Below, one piece after another: positions 1-14,500 of a stretch of 64,000 bases of DNA. How positions within the stretch are numbered: position 1 is the first letter of the stretch; the number at the start of each line of letters is the position of its first letter. The notes under the pieces are model-generated. The model was given only the letters and a program-made list of their open reading frames with translations. It had not been told where the DNA came from and did not search any database. The position numbers and the translations under genes are program-made. The stretch comes from Maylandia zebra (Eukaryota; Chordata; Actinopteri; Cichliformes; Cichlidae): NCBI RefSeq assembly GCF_041146795.1, contig NC_135180.1, forward strand, positions 36,564,294 through 36,628,293, in the 5' to 3' direction.

Positions 1-577
1 TTCCTGAGGGTTTGTTATATTATTTGTCCTCTCCCAAAACCCGAGTCCAAACCAGCCGGCTTACCACACGAAAAACAAAGCACATCTGCGTGCAGTGTCT
101 TCTTTCTGTTTGGCCTGGATGCTTTGCCAATTTCCAGATAAGGTGGATGGGAAGTGGAGATGAGGCAGATGAGATGGTGTGAGAAGACAATAGCAAATCG
201 GAGGGGAGAAAGAGAACATTTATAAACCCAGACAACAGATGGTGAGTGAAAAAGAAACACTTGGTCCATCATGGGAAGCCCCCAGCAGCCTTGGCCTATT
301 GCAGCATAACTAAGGGAGGATTCAGGGTCACCTGATCCAACCCTATAAGCTTTCAAAGCATAGAAAGTGCAAAGCCTAATCTTAAAAGTACAGTGTGCTT
401 CTGATAAAACACATGAGGAATACACTATGAAATAAGTTGTTACCTTAAGGTTTTTAATTAAATAGGCTACACAGAACAGCTGTTTTTGTGTGAAGGTCCT
501 TCGTTTCATTATTTTGGCTGCTGTAGAGCTGGAATGTACCAGCTTGTGGGATAAAGTGTGTTTTCTCTTCCCCACAG

Positions 578-1120
578 CCTGCGATGTTGCCGCGGCAGCA
601 TCAGACAGTTGGAAAGAAACAGACTCCATGTGGACGGAGGGCAGATGTCCTTCTGCCCAGCTAGAGAACACCAGGATGAATTCCTCAGACTCGGTATCTG
701 ACCTTGTGCTAGCGTGGCGGGCCCCGAGTTCCTTCTGATGCTGAACAGTGTCCGGCCTTATATGACCACAACGTGTAGGTGACAGACTCCCTCGTGTTCC
801 TCAGATCTGGATCACTGGCATCTTTTTTTTTTTTAAGCATATCTTAGTGCTGTTTAAGTTTTGTTCATGCACATTTCAAGGTATTTTACTTACCTCTTGG
901 TATTTTAATGTTATTCTAGGAATACTGCCTCGGTATCTTACTAAATATAATAATGCGACTTTTTCTTCATAATTGAGCGGTGCCTACTTCAATAAAGTGC
1001 GTTGTCAAGAATAGGTTATCTATATAAAAACCAGTGCTACAAATAAGATCTGGGTCTGACTCGCTCCCTGATGGAGACAACTTAGAATTATGTTGCCAAA
1101 TAAAACTGATTTTGATTGAA
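578..1120 (+). other. Probable 3'-terminal exon and 3' UTR of an unidentified plus-strand gene
   Basis: A pyrimidine tract ending in CCCCACAG at 570-577 looks like a splice acceptor. AATAAA signals follow at about 991 and 1099, with a third near 1297. Three frames stay open past the acceptor, with stops near 661, 699 and 736. The middle frame contains LERNRLHVDGGQMSF and looks the most protein-like, but I do not recognise it and cannot choose the frame without the upstream exons. The gene would converge tail to tail with hnrnpl, whose 3' UTR starts near 1310. A spurious acceptor in non-coding DNA is the alternative. Confidence 0.35.
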
Positions 1121-1309
1121 TATTCTCATTCTTGTTGATTCTGTTGGCTTTTATATGACCTACTTTATCCTGGTTTAACCTTAAAGCTCATCCATTTCTG
1201 CAGTACACCGCTCCACTCTGAGCTGCATTAAAAATGAGGGTCACGTTTACACTCAAGACACCGAAGAGTGAACGGTGAAGTCAGAATGATGGAACAATAA
1301 AGTTTGAAT

Positions 1310-1936
1310 TCAAGTTTTTTATTTTGTAAGAACAAAATTCTCTGCGCACCAGACACGAAGACGCAGACCTAAACAGACAAATTAAAATAACAAAAAAAAA
1401 AAAAAAAAAAAAATTTGATAAAAGTTGCAAAAGACAGCTTTTACAAAACCATGTTGTCCACTGCCACTGAACAACCCGAGCTTAGAACAATCTTTTAAAT
1501 GTTCTATGTCAGGTTCCTGTATGATACAAAAAAGTAAAAAGGACAACTTAATATTGAAGACACACAAAAACTGATACTCTAATGCCAACTTGTTCTCACT
1601 CTCAGGGTTACAAATACAGCTGTTATGTCAGAAGATAAGCGTCCAATGACATCTTGAGGCTTCTAACAAAAACGGCAGTAATTGAGGGGCTGGGGTGAAA
1701 ACATGTTGATGCCACACATCTGGGGGATAAATATCAAAAGTTTAAATGCTTGTTAGCATTAGTTAAGCTTAATATATCAAATACACAGAATCACAACTGC
1801 ATTGTGAGAGGTTACAATACATGACTGTTGAAAATCTGTTTCTCCCCCGTGGTGTGTCGCAAGCAGTTATGGTCTAAGTACACGTGAACATGGGAATGCA
1901 GGACCAATCTTCAGCTTCCTCGATACAAAAGAGCGC
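1310..1936 (-). other. hnrnpl: hnrnpl 3' UTR
   Basis: This region follows the TGA at 1937-1939. A reverse-strand AATAAA (TTTATT near 1318) is the likely polyadenylation signal. An A-rich run at about 1390-1413 reads as a U-run in the RNA. The exact 3' end is inferred. Confidence 0.6.
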
Positions 1937-4900
1937 TCAGTTGGCGTGCTGAACAGTGGAGAAGCACAGTTTGAGGGTGTACGGGTAGGGACCGGCTACA
2001 GAGAGAGGAGAGAGTCAGCGTTAGCTCAACCCAAAGAAACAAAAACAAACCATATACAAAATTCCTGCAATGAGCCAAATGAACTGAATGTGTGCTTTAA
2101 CAAGTGTGTAGGTGAAGCACGGTCAGCTCCTTAGAGTTAACTAACTCTTAACCTGACAACTGCTTACTGTGTATAATTTAAAAAAGGATACTTGAGAGCA
2201 TCATTGAAAACTTACTTGGATTTTTCATTTGGTAGTGGTTTATCATGGCCAGAGCTTCCATAGCATCGTTGATCGACTCCCACTCTAACAGACCTGAAGC
2301 ACTGCGATCACTGGGAGCTGCTCCGCCTGGTGGGCACAGATGCAGAAATGTGATGAGACGTTAGATTTTATTCAGATTCAGTCATCGTTTTAAATATTTA
2401 TCGGTGCATCTGCCAGTCTTCTTAAAGCTCACTGGCATAACTCAAATACACGTCAAGAGGAGGCGGGTGTAAAGCAGCGTACTTTTTCCTGTGAACATTT
2501 TGACATTAACAGGAGCCTTGACACCGATCTCGTCACAAATCTGTAAGAAGACAAACATCGTTAGGGTCTGCAGGTGCAACACTTGTGATAGTCACAGTTT
2601 GAATCCTTGGGCTGCATGTGCACAGTTCCTCCTACAGACCTGAGAGAAGATCTCCGGCGTGGCTTCTGGCTGAGCGTTGAAGAAGTGCAGCACGTTGCTC
2701 GGGTGCTGGATGCGGTTTTTAGCTGCTTGTTCTGGGGAGGTGAACCGGTTGTTCCTGGAGCCATGGAATTCCTTGAAGCTGCTTGTGCCATCTTCCAGCT
2801 CGTAGCATTGACCAGGAACGATGGCTTGCTGCTTGGATACGCTGCAGGGAATAGGAGGGGGGAGGGGGATCAGCCTTTTAAAATCATTTATGGCTCTTAC
2901 TATTTAAGTCTCCAAAACTCAGCAGCTTCAGAAGCTCAGGCATAAACCAGTGGGTGATGTGTCCATGTTTTGTGATGACATTTCCACAGCCTTTACTTTG
3001 GACTAAAACAGTGTGTCAGCCTTTGTGTGATTCAAGTCTTTAAAGTGAAACTAACATCAGCCACTCTGCTGCCCGTAGACTTCTTGTTTGTGATTGGTCA
3101 GATGTTTTCAACTCCAACTGCTATCCAGATGATCGATTAGAGAATCCGGGGCAAACGGCTATCAGTTAACACTGGGGCGAGTGAAACTGTTGTGCGTGAC
3201 TAGAAGCTGCTTTGTTCGGGCTCAGATGGTCCTGGAGCGATTTCATCAGTCTGACACTTGTAGATTAAACTGTTCAAGTTTAACTCACCACACATTCAGT
3301 TTCTGTCCAAACAGGAAGTTGTTGTTGAGGTGAGTGATTGCACGGTCCACAGCGTAGCAGTCTCCCATCTCCACCATGGCTGCTCCGGGCTTACTCTTCA
3401 TGAACTTCACCTGGAAGGGTTCAAAGACAGGATTGACTGGTGCTCTGCTATTTGCCTTTCGCTTTGACCTAAACACAGAATCAATTTGCTCTCTTGACTT
3501 GTGTGCGTGCTGATGAACTGGAACACAAGTGTGGCATTGTTGAGGTGGAAAATATTGACTCCGTTTCAGCCATGATAACACTTCCTGCTTACATTCCTTT
3601 GTTTCACTCTCAGTGTGAAATTTTGCTTGCTGGTAACTTCATCCTGCTCGCTGAGCTTTTATATCCAAACAGGAGTTAGAAAAACAAATGTGAGACACCT
3701 CCTGGGTCATTGTTAAATGTTCATGTCAGTGCATTTACTTCTGAAGGAATATACATTAACTGCATAAAAAGATTGAGACCGTTATGCAAGTTTAAGTAGC
3801 AAATCTGGACACAGCACCTGTACCAGTTACCATTTAAAATCATGAGCCTGTGCTGGTCCGACGCAGGATTTACATTTTCCTGTGTTCATTATTTTAAATG
3901 TTTGCATTAACTTAATGTTCACCTAAGTAATCTCACTTCAGGTTTTACTGTTCAAAGGTGCCATATTAGGTTTAAGTCATAATATAGAGTTACAGGGTTT
4001 TGTAAGTTCATATTAATTACTACAGCACACATGAAGACCCACAGGCACGACATCCCAGGGACTTAGACACGCACCAAAATCATCTTTTATTAGACCTGTG
4101 TTCTTTCTAATGGTCAGCAGAGGTCTGACTGCTGAAGACTTCTGGTCCTAAACCATAGGTGTCAAACTCTGGCCCGCGGGCCAAATTTGGCCCGCAGCGT
4201 AATTACATTTGGCCCACGAAGCCATACCAAATTACTATCAGAGCTGGCCTACTGGTATTATACAGCTAATATATATATTGTTTAGTATTAAGCTTTGCTT
4301 GTTCCATATTCAGTTTTTCAGCAAAACGTGTTTGAGTCCATAAGAAAAGATTCATTCAATAAATATTAACGTTAGCCCGTGACTTTGTTCCAGTTTTGAA
4401 ATTTGGCCAACTGTGTATTTGAGTTTGACACCCCTGTCCTAAACAATAAGAAAACATCCATCAGCTCCGAACTCTGACATCATCCACCGATGTCGTTAAA
4501 ATAAAGACCATAGCCTGATATAAAAGACTGATGTCTTTTATAAAAGACCCACCTTCATCTTAGCTCTTTCAAACCAGGACAGTTCTGACCAACTGTGGGA
4601 GCGTGAACATACCCATGATTATCAATACAGTACTTAGAACTCATGATTTAACCCACAGTATAAACAGGAAAGTGTTTACTGAGCTCAAGGGAGATGAAGG
4701 ATGTTTTCACATACACCAAACACAATCAATGATTGATGATTTACAATGCAGCAGCTCAACCATCAGCTTCGCAGCTAAAAAACAGGCACTGACCCGCTCT
4801 ACGTTCCCATAGAGACAGAAGATGTTGAAGACGCGGTCGGCATTCATCTTGACAGGGTCCAACCCGTACACCATGACAACCGGCGAATCAGCATGTGCGC

Positions 4901-6159
4901 CGTACTCGCCAGGAGGAGGGGGAGGAGGTCCGTAGCCTGGACCGTAGCTTCTCCCTCCACGCCCTCTCATTGGTGGACCCATACGACGACCTTCGTAGGG
5001 CGGGGATCCGTAGCTTTCATCGTAACCATGGTAACCGCCTCCTGAAGAACGAGGCAGAAATCAGGAAAGTGAGAAAACGTGAAAATAACCCCAGTAATCA
5101 AGCAGGGTGAGGTAAATACTGAAATCTGTAGAGCCAATTACATAGGACACAGCACCACCTCACTGCCACTGTGTGGAGGACCCAATTTACACAATCGTCT
5201 TAACTTGAACGTACCAAGTTTAAAATGACTGTTGACTCATATTGGATGTAGATAGTTTGGATTATTAAAGTTTAAACCTCAGTTTCCCCAGTTTAGGGCT
5301 AATAAACCTAGTCTTAAACTAGATCTCGACTGAATCCTTCTTTCAGTCTGGGACTAGGATTAATCCACATACAGAGGAGATTAGCTCAGCATTTTGCATG
5401 TTGTGTTTCAGTGGGTTCTCTTGTTCCCCAGGGGCGTGAGAGCCTTACCGTACTCTGGAGGGTGGTCGCCCAGCAGAGCAGGCTGTCTCTGGCGCTTGTT
5501 AGGGTTGGCATTCACATCGTCTATAAGAACAGGAAGACAAAAGGAAAGAAGAAAAGGATAGAGAAAGAAAAAAAAAAAAAAAGGTGATAAATATAACAAG
5601 AAAAGTCTGGAAACAGAACTGTAATCTCTACATGACAATGGGATGCTTGAGCACAAAATATGTATTATGGTAAACTGACATTTTGATGCCAAAGGTGCAT
5701 CAGAGTGCACACCAAAGCGTCTAAATAATCTGTCAGAGGAACAATTACAAAAACAAAAAAAGAAACTAATCAGAGTACTTAAGAGAAACGCATGCATTTA
5801 AAGATTGATGCATCTGGCTCTCACAGGCCAGATGCATCGGGCCTGCGAGAGCCGCTCAGATTACAGATTACACTCCAAACATCTCAACCATCTCAGCAGC
5901 TGCCCCTTTTGGTCTTGAGTGATTGTAAAGGAATGGTGGGGGAGGGCAAGGACGTGTAATGAATGACAAAGACAGCATTAGGGTCTAAGGAAATAACCCC
6001 AAAACCCCTTTAACTCAAAAACATCCACAATGCTAAACCCCTTAGCATGTAAAGTGGAACAGGAGTAAATGGCAAGGGTGAGGTGGATGCTGATGATCTC
6101 AGAGGTGAAGAGGGTAAGGGTATCAAACAAAGTCAGTCTGGATAAGTATGACAAATGGC

Positions 6160-6191
<32 letters not shown>

Positions 6192-8501
6192 GTTTGTACG
6201 CTCACACACACCTGCATTGCTCCCATTGCCATCTGCATCACCATCTGTACAGGTACACAATAATCATACACAATCAGAAGGGAAGCCAGGTTAATCATGG
6301 TTACATCTTAACTCAAGTGAAGTTACCCGAGGTAAGTGTGGAGAGTGCATTAAGACCACTCGTAAATGATAAGGCTTTCTGTCCTCAGTGGGGAAGAGTT
6401 TTATAAGAAATGCAAGCTTGGTACCTTTGCAGGTGACAAATTTAGACTCTCCTAGCTTTACCAGGTGTGTGCCGCTTTGTAATTAGCAGGGTTGGTCACA
6501 GACACAGACTAAATAAAAGAAGGACGTAACCACCATTGGTTTGCGAAGCCTTGTTAGGAAGTTTCAGGATGAGTTCTGAAACCACACGAAACGAGAGAAC
6601 CCGAAGGGCACCGCTCACTCTTTGGCTAACAACTTGTGACTCACAAGCAAATAGCCAATAGGACACCCTGGAAAACCTTATTGTGTCCATAGTTTATTTG
6701 GTAAACTTAATGCGTTACTAGGTGAGAACATAAACCAATCAGGAAAGTGTTAAATGAGGTCACAGAATGGAGCTAAGGACCAGTTTTCCATAGACGTCTA
6801 CACAGCTGCAAGTCTTTTTGCCCCCTACCGCCCATTTAGAAGAAACTTTTCAGCGTTGGTAGCTACGCCCATCTTTTATGCCATCTGTTGTCAAGCACAT
6901 CCGACACGAGCCCATTAAGTTCACACCCAAACTCCAGATTAAAACATGATTTATTTCCCAAAGAAACTAGCACAGCTCCAGGGAAGATGGATGAGATTAC
7001 TGATGGCTGTAAACTGCCAACAGAGGGAGCAACAACACAGCTTACAGACATACAGAGAGCAGGTTTGACATTAGAAAACAGAACCACAGCCTCTTCCAGA
7101 AAGAGAGATTAAGCCTGTGTGAGGGGAAGGAAAAAAATAATTTAAAAAGAATGGAGTCATGTCTGTCTTGTGTGGCGATGTTGGTAGCTGGGCTTTGGGG
7201 TCATGTGGTGCTGTGCAGTTATGTTCCTTGAGAACAGGTCTCGATTTACTTACTGCAAGTTTACAAACAGTGGGAGGAAGACATTTGCTGCGGCAGTTCC
7301 ACCACTCTCCACTCAACTCATTTCATCCCAAACTCTTATCCATTTCCTCTTTTTGGGGAGGGGGGGGCAAGTCTCCACCTCAGGATCGATTTCCTGGTTT
7401 AGCAAGCTGAAACGCCCACTGGTAGGTGGGGAGCTTGGTTGGCGTTTCCATCCTTTTTGTTGCGTTTTGGAAAGGTAGGACTTGAAGCTGCCATAGAGCA
7501 CATTTCAGTGGGGGGGAAGCTGGCTCCTCTTAGCCGCAAATTGCCAAACCTGCATCACATGGAAGGTGTTACACAGGTTCTAGAGACTTAAATATATTTA
7601 AAGAAAAAAAAGGAGAAAGAAGCTAAACAGGGATGCAAGTAGTAAGAAAATCAGAGGGAGAAAGAGGAGAAAGAGCGAGAGAGAAAAGCTGAACTCCATG
7701 TGAGGGAGGGACACAGTGGATGGTCTGACTGGACTCTGAGTGTGCTGATGGTGTTGTCAGCAGTGTCTTGTCTTCATCAGTTGTCTTGTGTTGACTCCAA
7801 TGTGAGTGGAAATGTCTTGATTCGAGGGTGTGAGGTGGATCAGTCGGTACGGCATCAGTGTGCTGCGTTCGTGTCGCAAAGCGTGACGAGCAGTTTAGCT
7901 CGAGGCTTTAAAAAAAATGTGATCTTGACTGATTGTTATCAGTATGCATCGTCTGCTGTGGTGAAAGATGCCTGTCACTAGCTTCTGACTGGGTGGGTGG
8001 TGCTGTGTCTTCTCTGGTGTCAGTCTTCGTTTGGTGTAGACAATGGGAGCACTGTAGCTGCTTGTGTCTCAAAGTGACGAAGAAGGGGGAAAACGGAGGG
8101 GAGGGACCGAGTGTAGCTCAGTACCAAAACTCCCCACACTCTACAAATGTCTCCATGGATCTTGTGCAAGAATGCAGAGATGACGATTGAGTGGTGTATC
8201 AGTCCTACATCGGCGTGTTGGATGGATGGTATCTCAGAGGACATTTGGCCCTCTGTGTGATAGTGGTAGTGTCCTCCCTGAAGAAGTGGATGCTTGAGAT
8301 GGTGGTCGCTGAGTGTTGATGTCAGCGTGTATCTGCACAAAGCTTCTGTGCATAGTTGGTTTTTTTTGAAAGTCACCCATTACAGAGAGCCAGTCAACTG
8401 ATGCTGGTCCAACACCTCTGTTCTCAGCCAAAATTAAATGTAATAAAATACAGAAGCAAACTTCAACTGAAGCACATTTGGCTTTTTACACCCGACTACC
8501 G

Positions 8502-8532
<31 letters not shown>

Positions 8533-11500
8533 AACATGTTTTGTCAACCGAAATGTAAATTTTAAGGTGTAATTAAAAACAGTGGGAAAGACCAGCATTA
8601 GTCTTGGTGGCAAACACATGTTTTTCAGTTAAGTGACTTTAAAGGTACCTTTTGTAATTGCCCTCTGCAGGCAGGAGGGCAACACTTAAAAACTTCAGAT
8701 GCTTAACCTTAATTAGAAAAAAACAAAAAAAAAAAAACCAAGCTTTTTTTAAAAAGTACAATTGTAAATAACTGTTCGCCTGGTTTAACAATGGTTAGGT
8801 TAAGTCACTGTACCTCGGGGTAGAAAGTGGCATTACACAAGAGTACAGCCCAACCATAGACCAACTTCAGTTGTACAAAAAAGTACCTTTAAAGTCAAAG
8901 TTTAACCACACTTTGAGAAAAAAAAAAAAAAAAAAGTAATAGTACTAACAGATATCCAAAAACAATCCTGCAAAAATGTGCCATGAGAAGGGCAGGAACA
9001 GCAAATGCCAGCAGAAAGAAAATGTGCACATAGCAGGTTAGCTTCTCTGTGACTGAACTGATTCAAGAGGACATTTAATGAGAAATAATAGAGCAGCCAA
9101 TGCTCAGTCAGTGTGACCATACAGACATCTGTCTCAAAACTGGGACTAGGAAAAATAAACCTTAATCTTCTCTACTTTAAGTTACATGAAGAATATCAAA
9201 ATGTCTTATTTAAATTTAAAAAAAATAAATACAAATAACAGTATAAAGGAGTAAATACTGTTGCTTCCAGTCAGTCACACTGCTGTAATGTGAAGAAAAG
9301 GCTGTAAGACATTTCGACCTTTTCTGCAGCAGAAAACAAAAACGCACTTTAACTGTCCAAGTTTGATTTAGACTTCTGCGGGAAATAGACGTCCTAACCT
9401 GTCACCTCTACCTTCCACGCCATTCAAGTCATTACATTTATCAGGACGCACACATCAGGTTACGAAGTAAGGTTAAAAGGATTTTCCATTTCCTGTTAAG
9501 CTTTGAGGCAGATTTGCTGCTGAAGCCTATTTCAGGCATTAGACTGGTCCCTGCAAACCAAGTAATTTTAACATCTTTACACAAGAAGCTAGCATAATCT
9601 TTAAGACTGAATACTAGATTTGTTTATATTATTGGTCTGAAACTGCAAAATGATTACCAACTTGAGCTTTAAAAATAATAGTAGTGGAGCAAATATTGCG
9701 CATTAGCTCTAATTTAGATTAGATTTAGTTTTAATCAAGCAAGAGAAACGCCTCCACCTCCCTGCTTTTTCCCCAGCCTTATTGTTTCTGTAATGTTATA
9801 GACTTCCTTTAACGTAAAACAGCTACAAGGAAAAGAAAGAAAGAAAAACAATGTTTAACGGTGGGTTCGCTTTGCAGGTGAACTGACTGGTATATATACA
9901 CCATCACTGGCCTGGCTGTTTTTAACCCTTTATGCATTTTGTTGTTTTGCAGTATTATTTATTATAAGACACCCAACTTTAGAAAAATCAACCCATTTAT
10001 TTAAATCACTCTTTGTGGAGGAGGACATATTGTTAATGTGCTGTCCCAGCATTAGGCAAACAGTCTCTCTACTGCTTTGGGGAAAAGAAAGCTGCTCTAT
10101 TCTTGAAACAGTGAAAACTACTTCCTGACAGTAACTTCCGCCCGAGGTGAACTGACTTAATGAGCTGCTGGGAAACACAAACTAGGTTAGACAGGTGCCG
10201 AAGCAGGATCTACAGTCACAAGCACCACAATTTACTCATCTTAAGAGTCTGAAGGGAGGGTCACGTAACAAGTAAAGTACACAAGTAAACCAGAACAACA
10301 AGATGCCACAGAAAATATTAGCCTCGCTATGTTATCTTTCTCTCTGTCTGTTCCTGCCAGTCTCTCCACTTAGCGATATGCTGGTTTGTAAAAAATAAAA
10401 AATTACAAGTTCTGCTTTTTTTTGTTTTTCCTTAATGAACCTGAAAACCCAGAGAAATGTAAAGACCCAAAGTAACGCTTCAGTCATAATGCCACATTGG
10501 TTTGTTTCAAAATATGCCACATACACTTAAAAAAAATAAAATAAATGGATCCATGTTGTAGCATTATCAGTGAAGAGTGCTGCCTCCATCTGCCCAGTAG
10601 CATGCTTGCTGCAAGTCCCCACAGTGGCAGTAAGGGTGCTGAACAGTATCAGGCTTCTCAGCTACAGAGCATATGTAGCACTAAGCAAATGTCTGGGGGT
10701 GTGTGTCTGCTGCTTGAGGTTTTACCTGGGCCTCCCAGATTGGGGTTTGTGTAGTCCCAAGTGTCCTGGTCATTCTTGAACACATTCAAACGAGTTGGCT
10801 GGAATAAAATGAAGAAAAAAAAAATTATATGAATAAACAAATCCGACTTTTAACCTGTCAAATGAAAATAAATTTTAACTGACTGGACCGGGGTTCTAAA
10901 CCGGTGGCTCTTTCCCTCCAATCTACTGTGGCTTTGGCTAAAAAACTATCTAGAATCAGTTTTACTTATAACTAGCTTTCATTACATGTCATTAACTCAG
11001 AAACATTCACTTTCTAACAAAGAATTTTATTTGCAGGTGTTACCTTTGCATACTCAATCTTCAGGGTGCAGCAGCCAGAGTAGATATCTGCTCCATTGAG
11101 TGACGCCTTGGCCCTCTGGGCACTTTGAACGGAGTCAAACGTGATGGCATGGTTAAGGGCACAAGGTGTGTATTTGGACTTTTTAAATGCCACTAAAGAA
11201 TGAAAAAGAAGACAGCAGACAAAAAACAAAACAAAAAAACCCCCCACATGCTGTTAGGCACTGTGGGTAAATTTTAAGCAACTGTAAAAACTTTTCTGAT
11301 CTCCACCCTGTTTCTTATATGTTTATAAAGATACCAGCTTTCCTTTGTTTCTCACAGTTAACAAATAAGATAGCAGCCAATGAGGACTTGAAAGGATATT
11401 CAACCATTGCCTGGACGCCGTTTTTCCTGAAGATAACGATTCTCTGGACCGGCCCACAGTTGTTGCAGATAGTGTAGAGGACGTCCTGAGAACATGAAAC

Positions 11501-14500
11501 AAAACACGTTTTATGATTAGATTTGTTATTCAAAACAATCTTAATGCAAGTTTTGACCCCCCCTTAAAAGTTTCATACTATTTAGTTATTTTTTTTTTTA
11601 AATAATCAGTTTTCTTGAAACTCCCAGATTTCCCCCCAATCTGAGCACCACCTTCTGTACAGTCTGAGAATCTGAGTTACAAAATTCTAACTGTGCAATT
11701 ACCCAAAGCAGCATTAAAGTGCAACCAGCAGGTGTGAAGTCAATTCCTGAGTGTACTCCCATTCAAAAGGTTTACAACTGTAATCATAAGCTAGGTGGAG
11801 TGCAGCGATTCCCAAATGGTGGCGTTCAGAACTTACTGATGCTGTTGGTGTGTCATTAACTATATAAAAGATCCATGTTAAATTTTAAAAATTGATTAAA
11901 TATGTCAATCTGAGGATGTGAACTTCTTCAGTAGGGTGCACCATATAAAGTGGATTAACATAACGCTACTCATTGTGTATTAGGGCTGGGGGTTATGGCC
12001 TAAAATCCATATCACGGTATAATTTGAAGCATGTGCGGTGACGATATATATATCGCAATATTTTCTTTTCTTCTGTATAACGTATTTTACACACTATAAG
12101 GCACACTTAAAATCCTTTAATTTTCTCAAAAATCGAGAGTGTGCCTTATGTATGTATGTATGTATGTATAACATTAGCACAGTGAAGCTGAAGGATGAAC
12201 GCTAACTTTTTCCACTCGATAAAAGTTAACGTGAGGGTTTCTGGTGGTTGGGGACAAATGCAATTGCATGGCAGGATGCTATAAATGGACCAAACTTCAG
12301 TCAGGAGAACAACTGAGATAATCCATCCACAATACGAGGTTAGTCATTAATATACTGCAACTACATGGGAATAGAGCAGCTGTGAGAGAATTTGGCATTA
12401 AAGAATCAAAAGGTAGGGAAGTGGAGGAAGCGCAGTTTTTGGCTTTCCTCATATTCCAAAAGTGCTTCGTCTCTTTGCTATTACTGTCGCCCGGCATAAT
12501 TTCCAGAGGTTGTTTGCAGCCGCTGCAATGCTTTCGACCAAAACGGGCGCAGCTTCATGTCACCATCAACATGCGCTATCGCGGTAGAGTGGTATAGTCA
12601 AAATCTCTGGCCAAATTTATATGGTTTCTACCGTATACCGTTTATACCGCCCACCCCTATTGTGTATGTGTATACACTTTCACTGACAGGACGTCTACAG
12701 GCTGGTACAAGCCTGGGGCTGTATGGTGTCCATGAATGATCTAAGCAGGGATGTCTTTCTACCGTTACATCGCCAGTACCGCCACTCAATTTTCAGAGAA
12801 AAGCAGCACATTCCAACAAATGGCAAAGACACTCTGTATTTGTATGGGTTGTAGCATTTGTGGTCTCTGCTTCCCTTTTATTTCAGCCACCGACACATAA
12901 CTGACATTGTTCCAAACTACCAGAGCGGCAGCCAACTTTAAAACTTTTCCTGCAGTGCATAACTACTAACAACCGTTTGTGGTAAAACAACAGCACTGAC
13001 ATTTAAGGACACCCGTCAGCTGGTACACAAAACAGTCCCAGGCAAAGTAATGACACAAATCGTTGCACTCACCGTTGTAATAGGGTAGATGGGGTTCATG
13101 ATAGTGAACAGAAGAACATTGTTAACGGTTCTCGAGTCATCAGAGTCTCCGGGCCTGGATATCTTCTGGCTGGTGGAGTAGTTGATGAACGCTGGGTGGC
13201 CGGCGATGTATACCTGGTTGTCTGCAGCATAAGTCACAGCTGTGGATGATCCGTTCATGTCCTCGTACTCTACCAGCGCCTGACGCTTATTGGGCATCAC
13301 CACCACATAGCTAAGACAAACAGAACACATTAGCTGGGAGTTGATAACTTTATTTATATCGCACCTTAAAAAAAAAAAAATCTTCAAAGCATGCCAAACT
13401 AAGACAATACACAAACTAAAAGCTGATAAATGAATGACATGTAAAAACCATCCTGTTGGATCTGACGAAGTAATCTGAAGGAAGTCATGAAGCGTTGAGC
13501 CTTGGTGAGGTTGTTCCAAAGTCTTCAGATATAAGCACTGACTTAAGGACCCTACCTGAGGGTCTAAAGGGATCAGCATTTCTCTATGTAGTTGAAGGCC
13601 AGAGTTGGGTTTGGTTTATAAGCAATCATTAAAAGTCACTCAGCTGCTGCTTGCGGAAAACTTTATTCCAAGTTTTTACCTGATTGCTCCAAATTCTTGC
13701 AAGGCTTCCACGAGGTCAGCTTCTGTAACACCATCCACCAGCCCCCGGACATGGACCACCACGGATGGAAGGGTCTTGTGCGGATCTTCGTATCCCTATT
13801 AAAAACACAATTTAAAAATCAAAACAAAAAAACAACTAACTGTAGACTTCTTCTTTATGAAGGTTTTTTTCCTGGCTCATAACGAGCATCCGTACAGTGA
13901 GAGACTTTGTAATTATGCAACTGTATAAGGACCACAAAACAATCGAGATGCGATTCTATTCAGACTTTTAGCTTTAATTCAGGATTTCAAGAAATTGAAC
14001 TATATTTATACAGCGCCAAATCACAACAGCAGTTACCTTGAAGAAGAAAGACAAGAAATTAACTGGATTATTCTGCATTTAAAAAAAAATGAAATACAAT
14101 ACTTGGAATTTTCCTTTTATTGGGCACCAAAATATTTGACAATCAATGAAGGAAAGTCGAAACATGTCCAGTTACTTGTGCAACCTGCGGACATCGGGTC
14201 ATCTATTTAAGGATTCTGACACGCTTAACGAATTTATCCTGCAGAAATAATTGCGAGTGGAAGGTAAATTCCCATATGTGCATTTTTGCGGGGTTTTTTT
14301 TTTTGTGTTAAACCGTCCCACAAAAGATAAAATATATTTTAATACTGTAACACGCTCTCTTCCACATGGTCTAATAAAATTACACCTAGCTACACCAACA
14401 AGCTACTCAGTGAGACACTCAGGATTTCCAGTTTGTTGCACTTCTGTGCGTCCTTCTCGGACTGAATACTGGTCACTATCCCGTTTGAGTTTTGAGCAGT

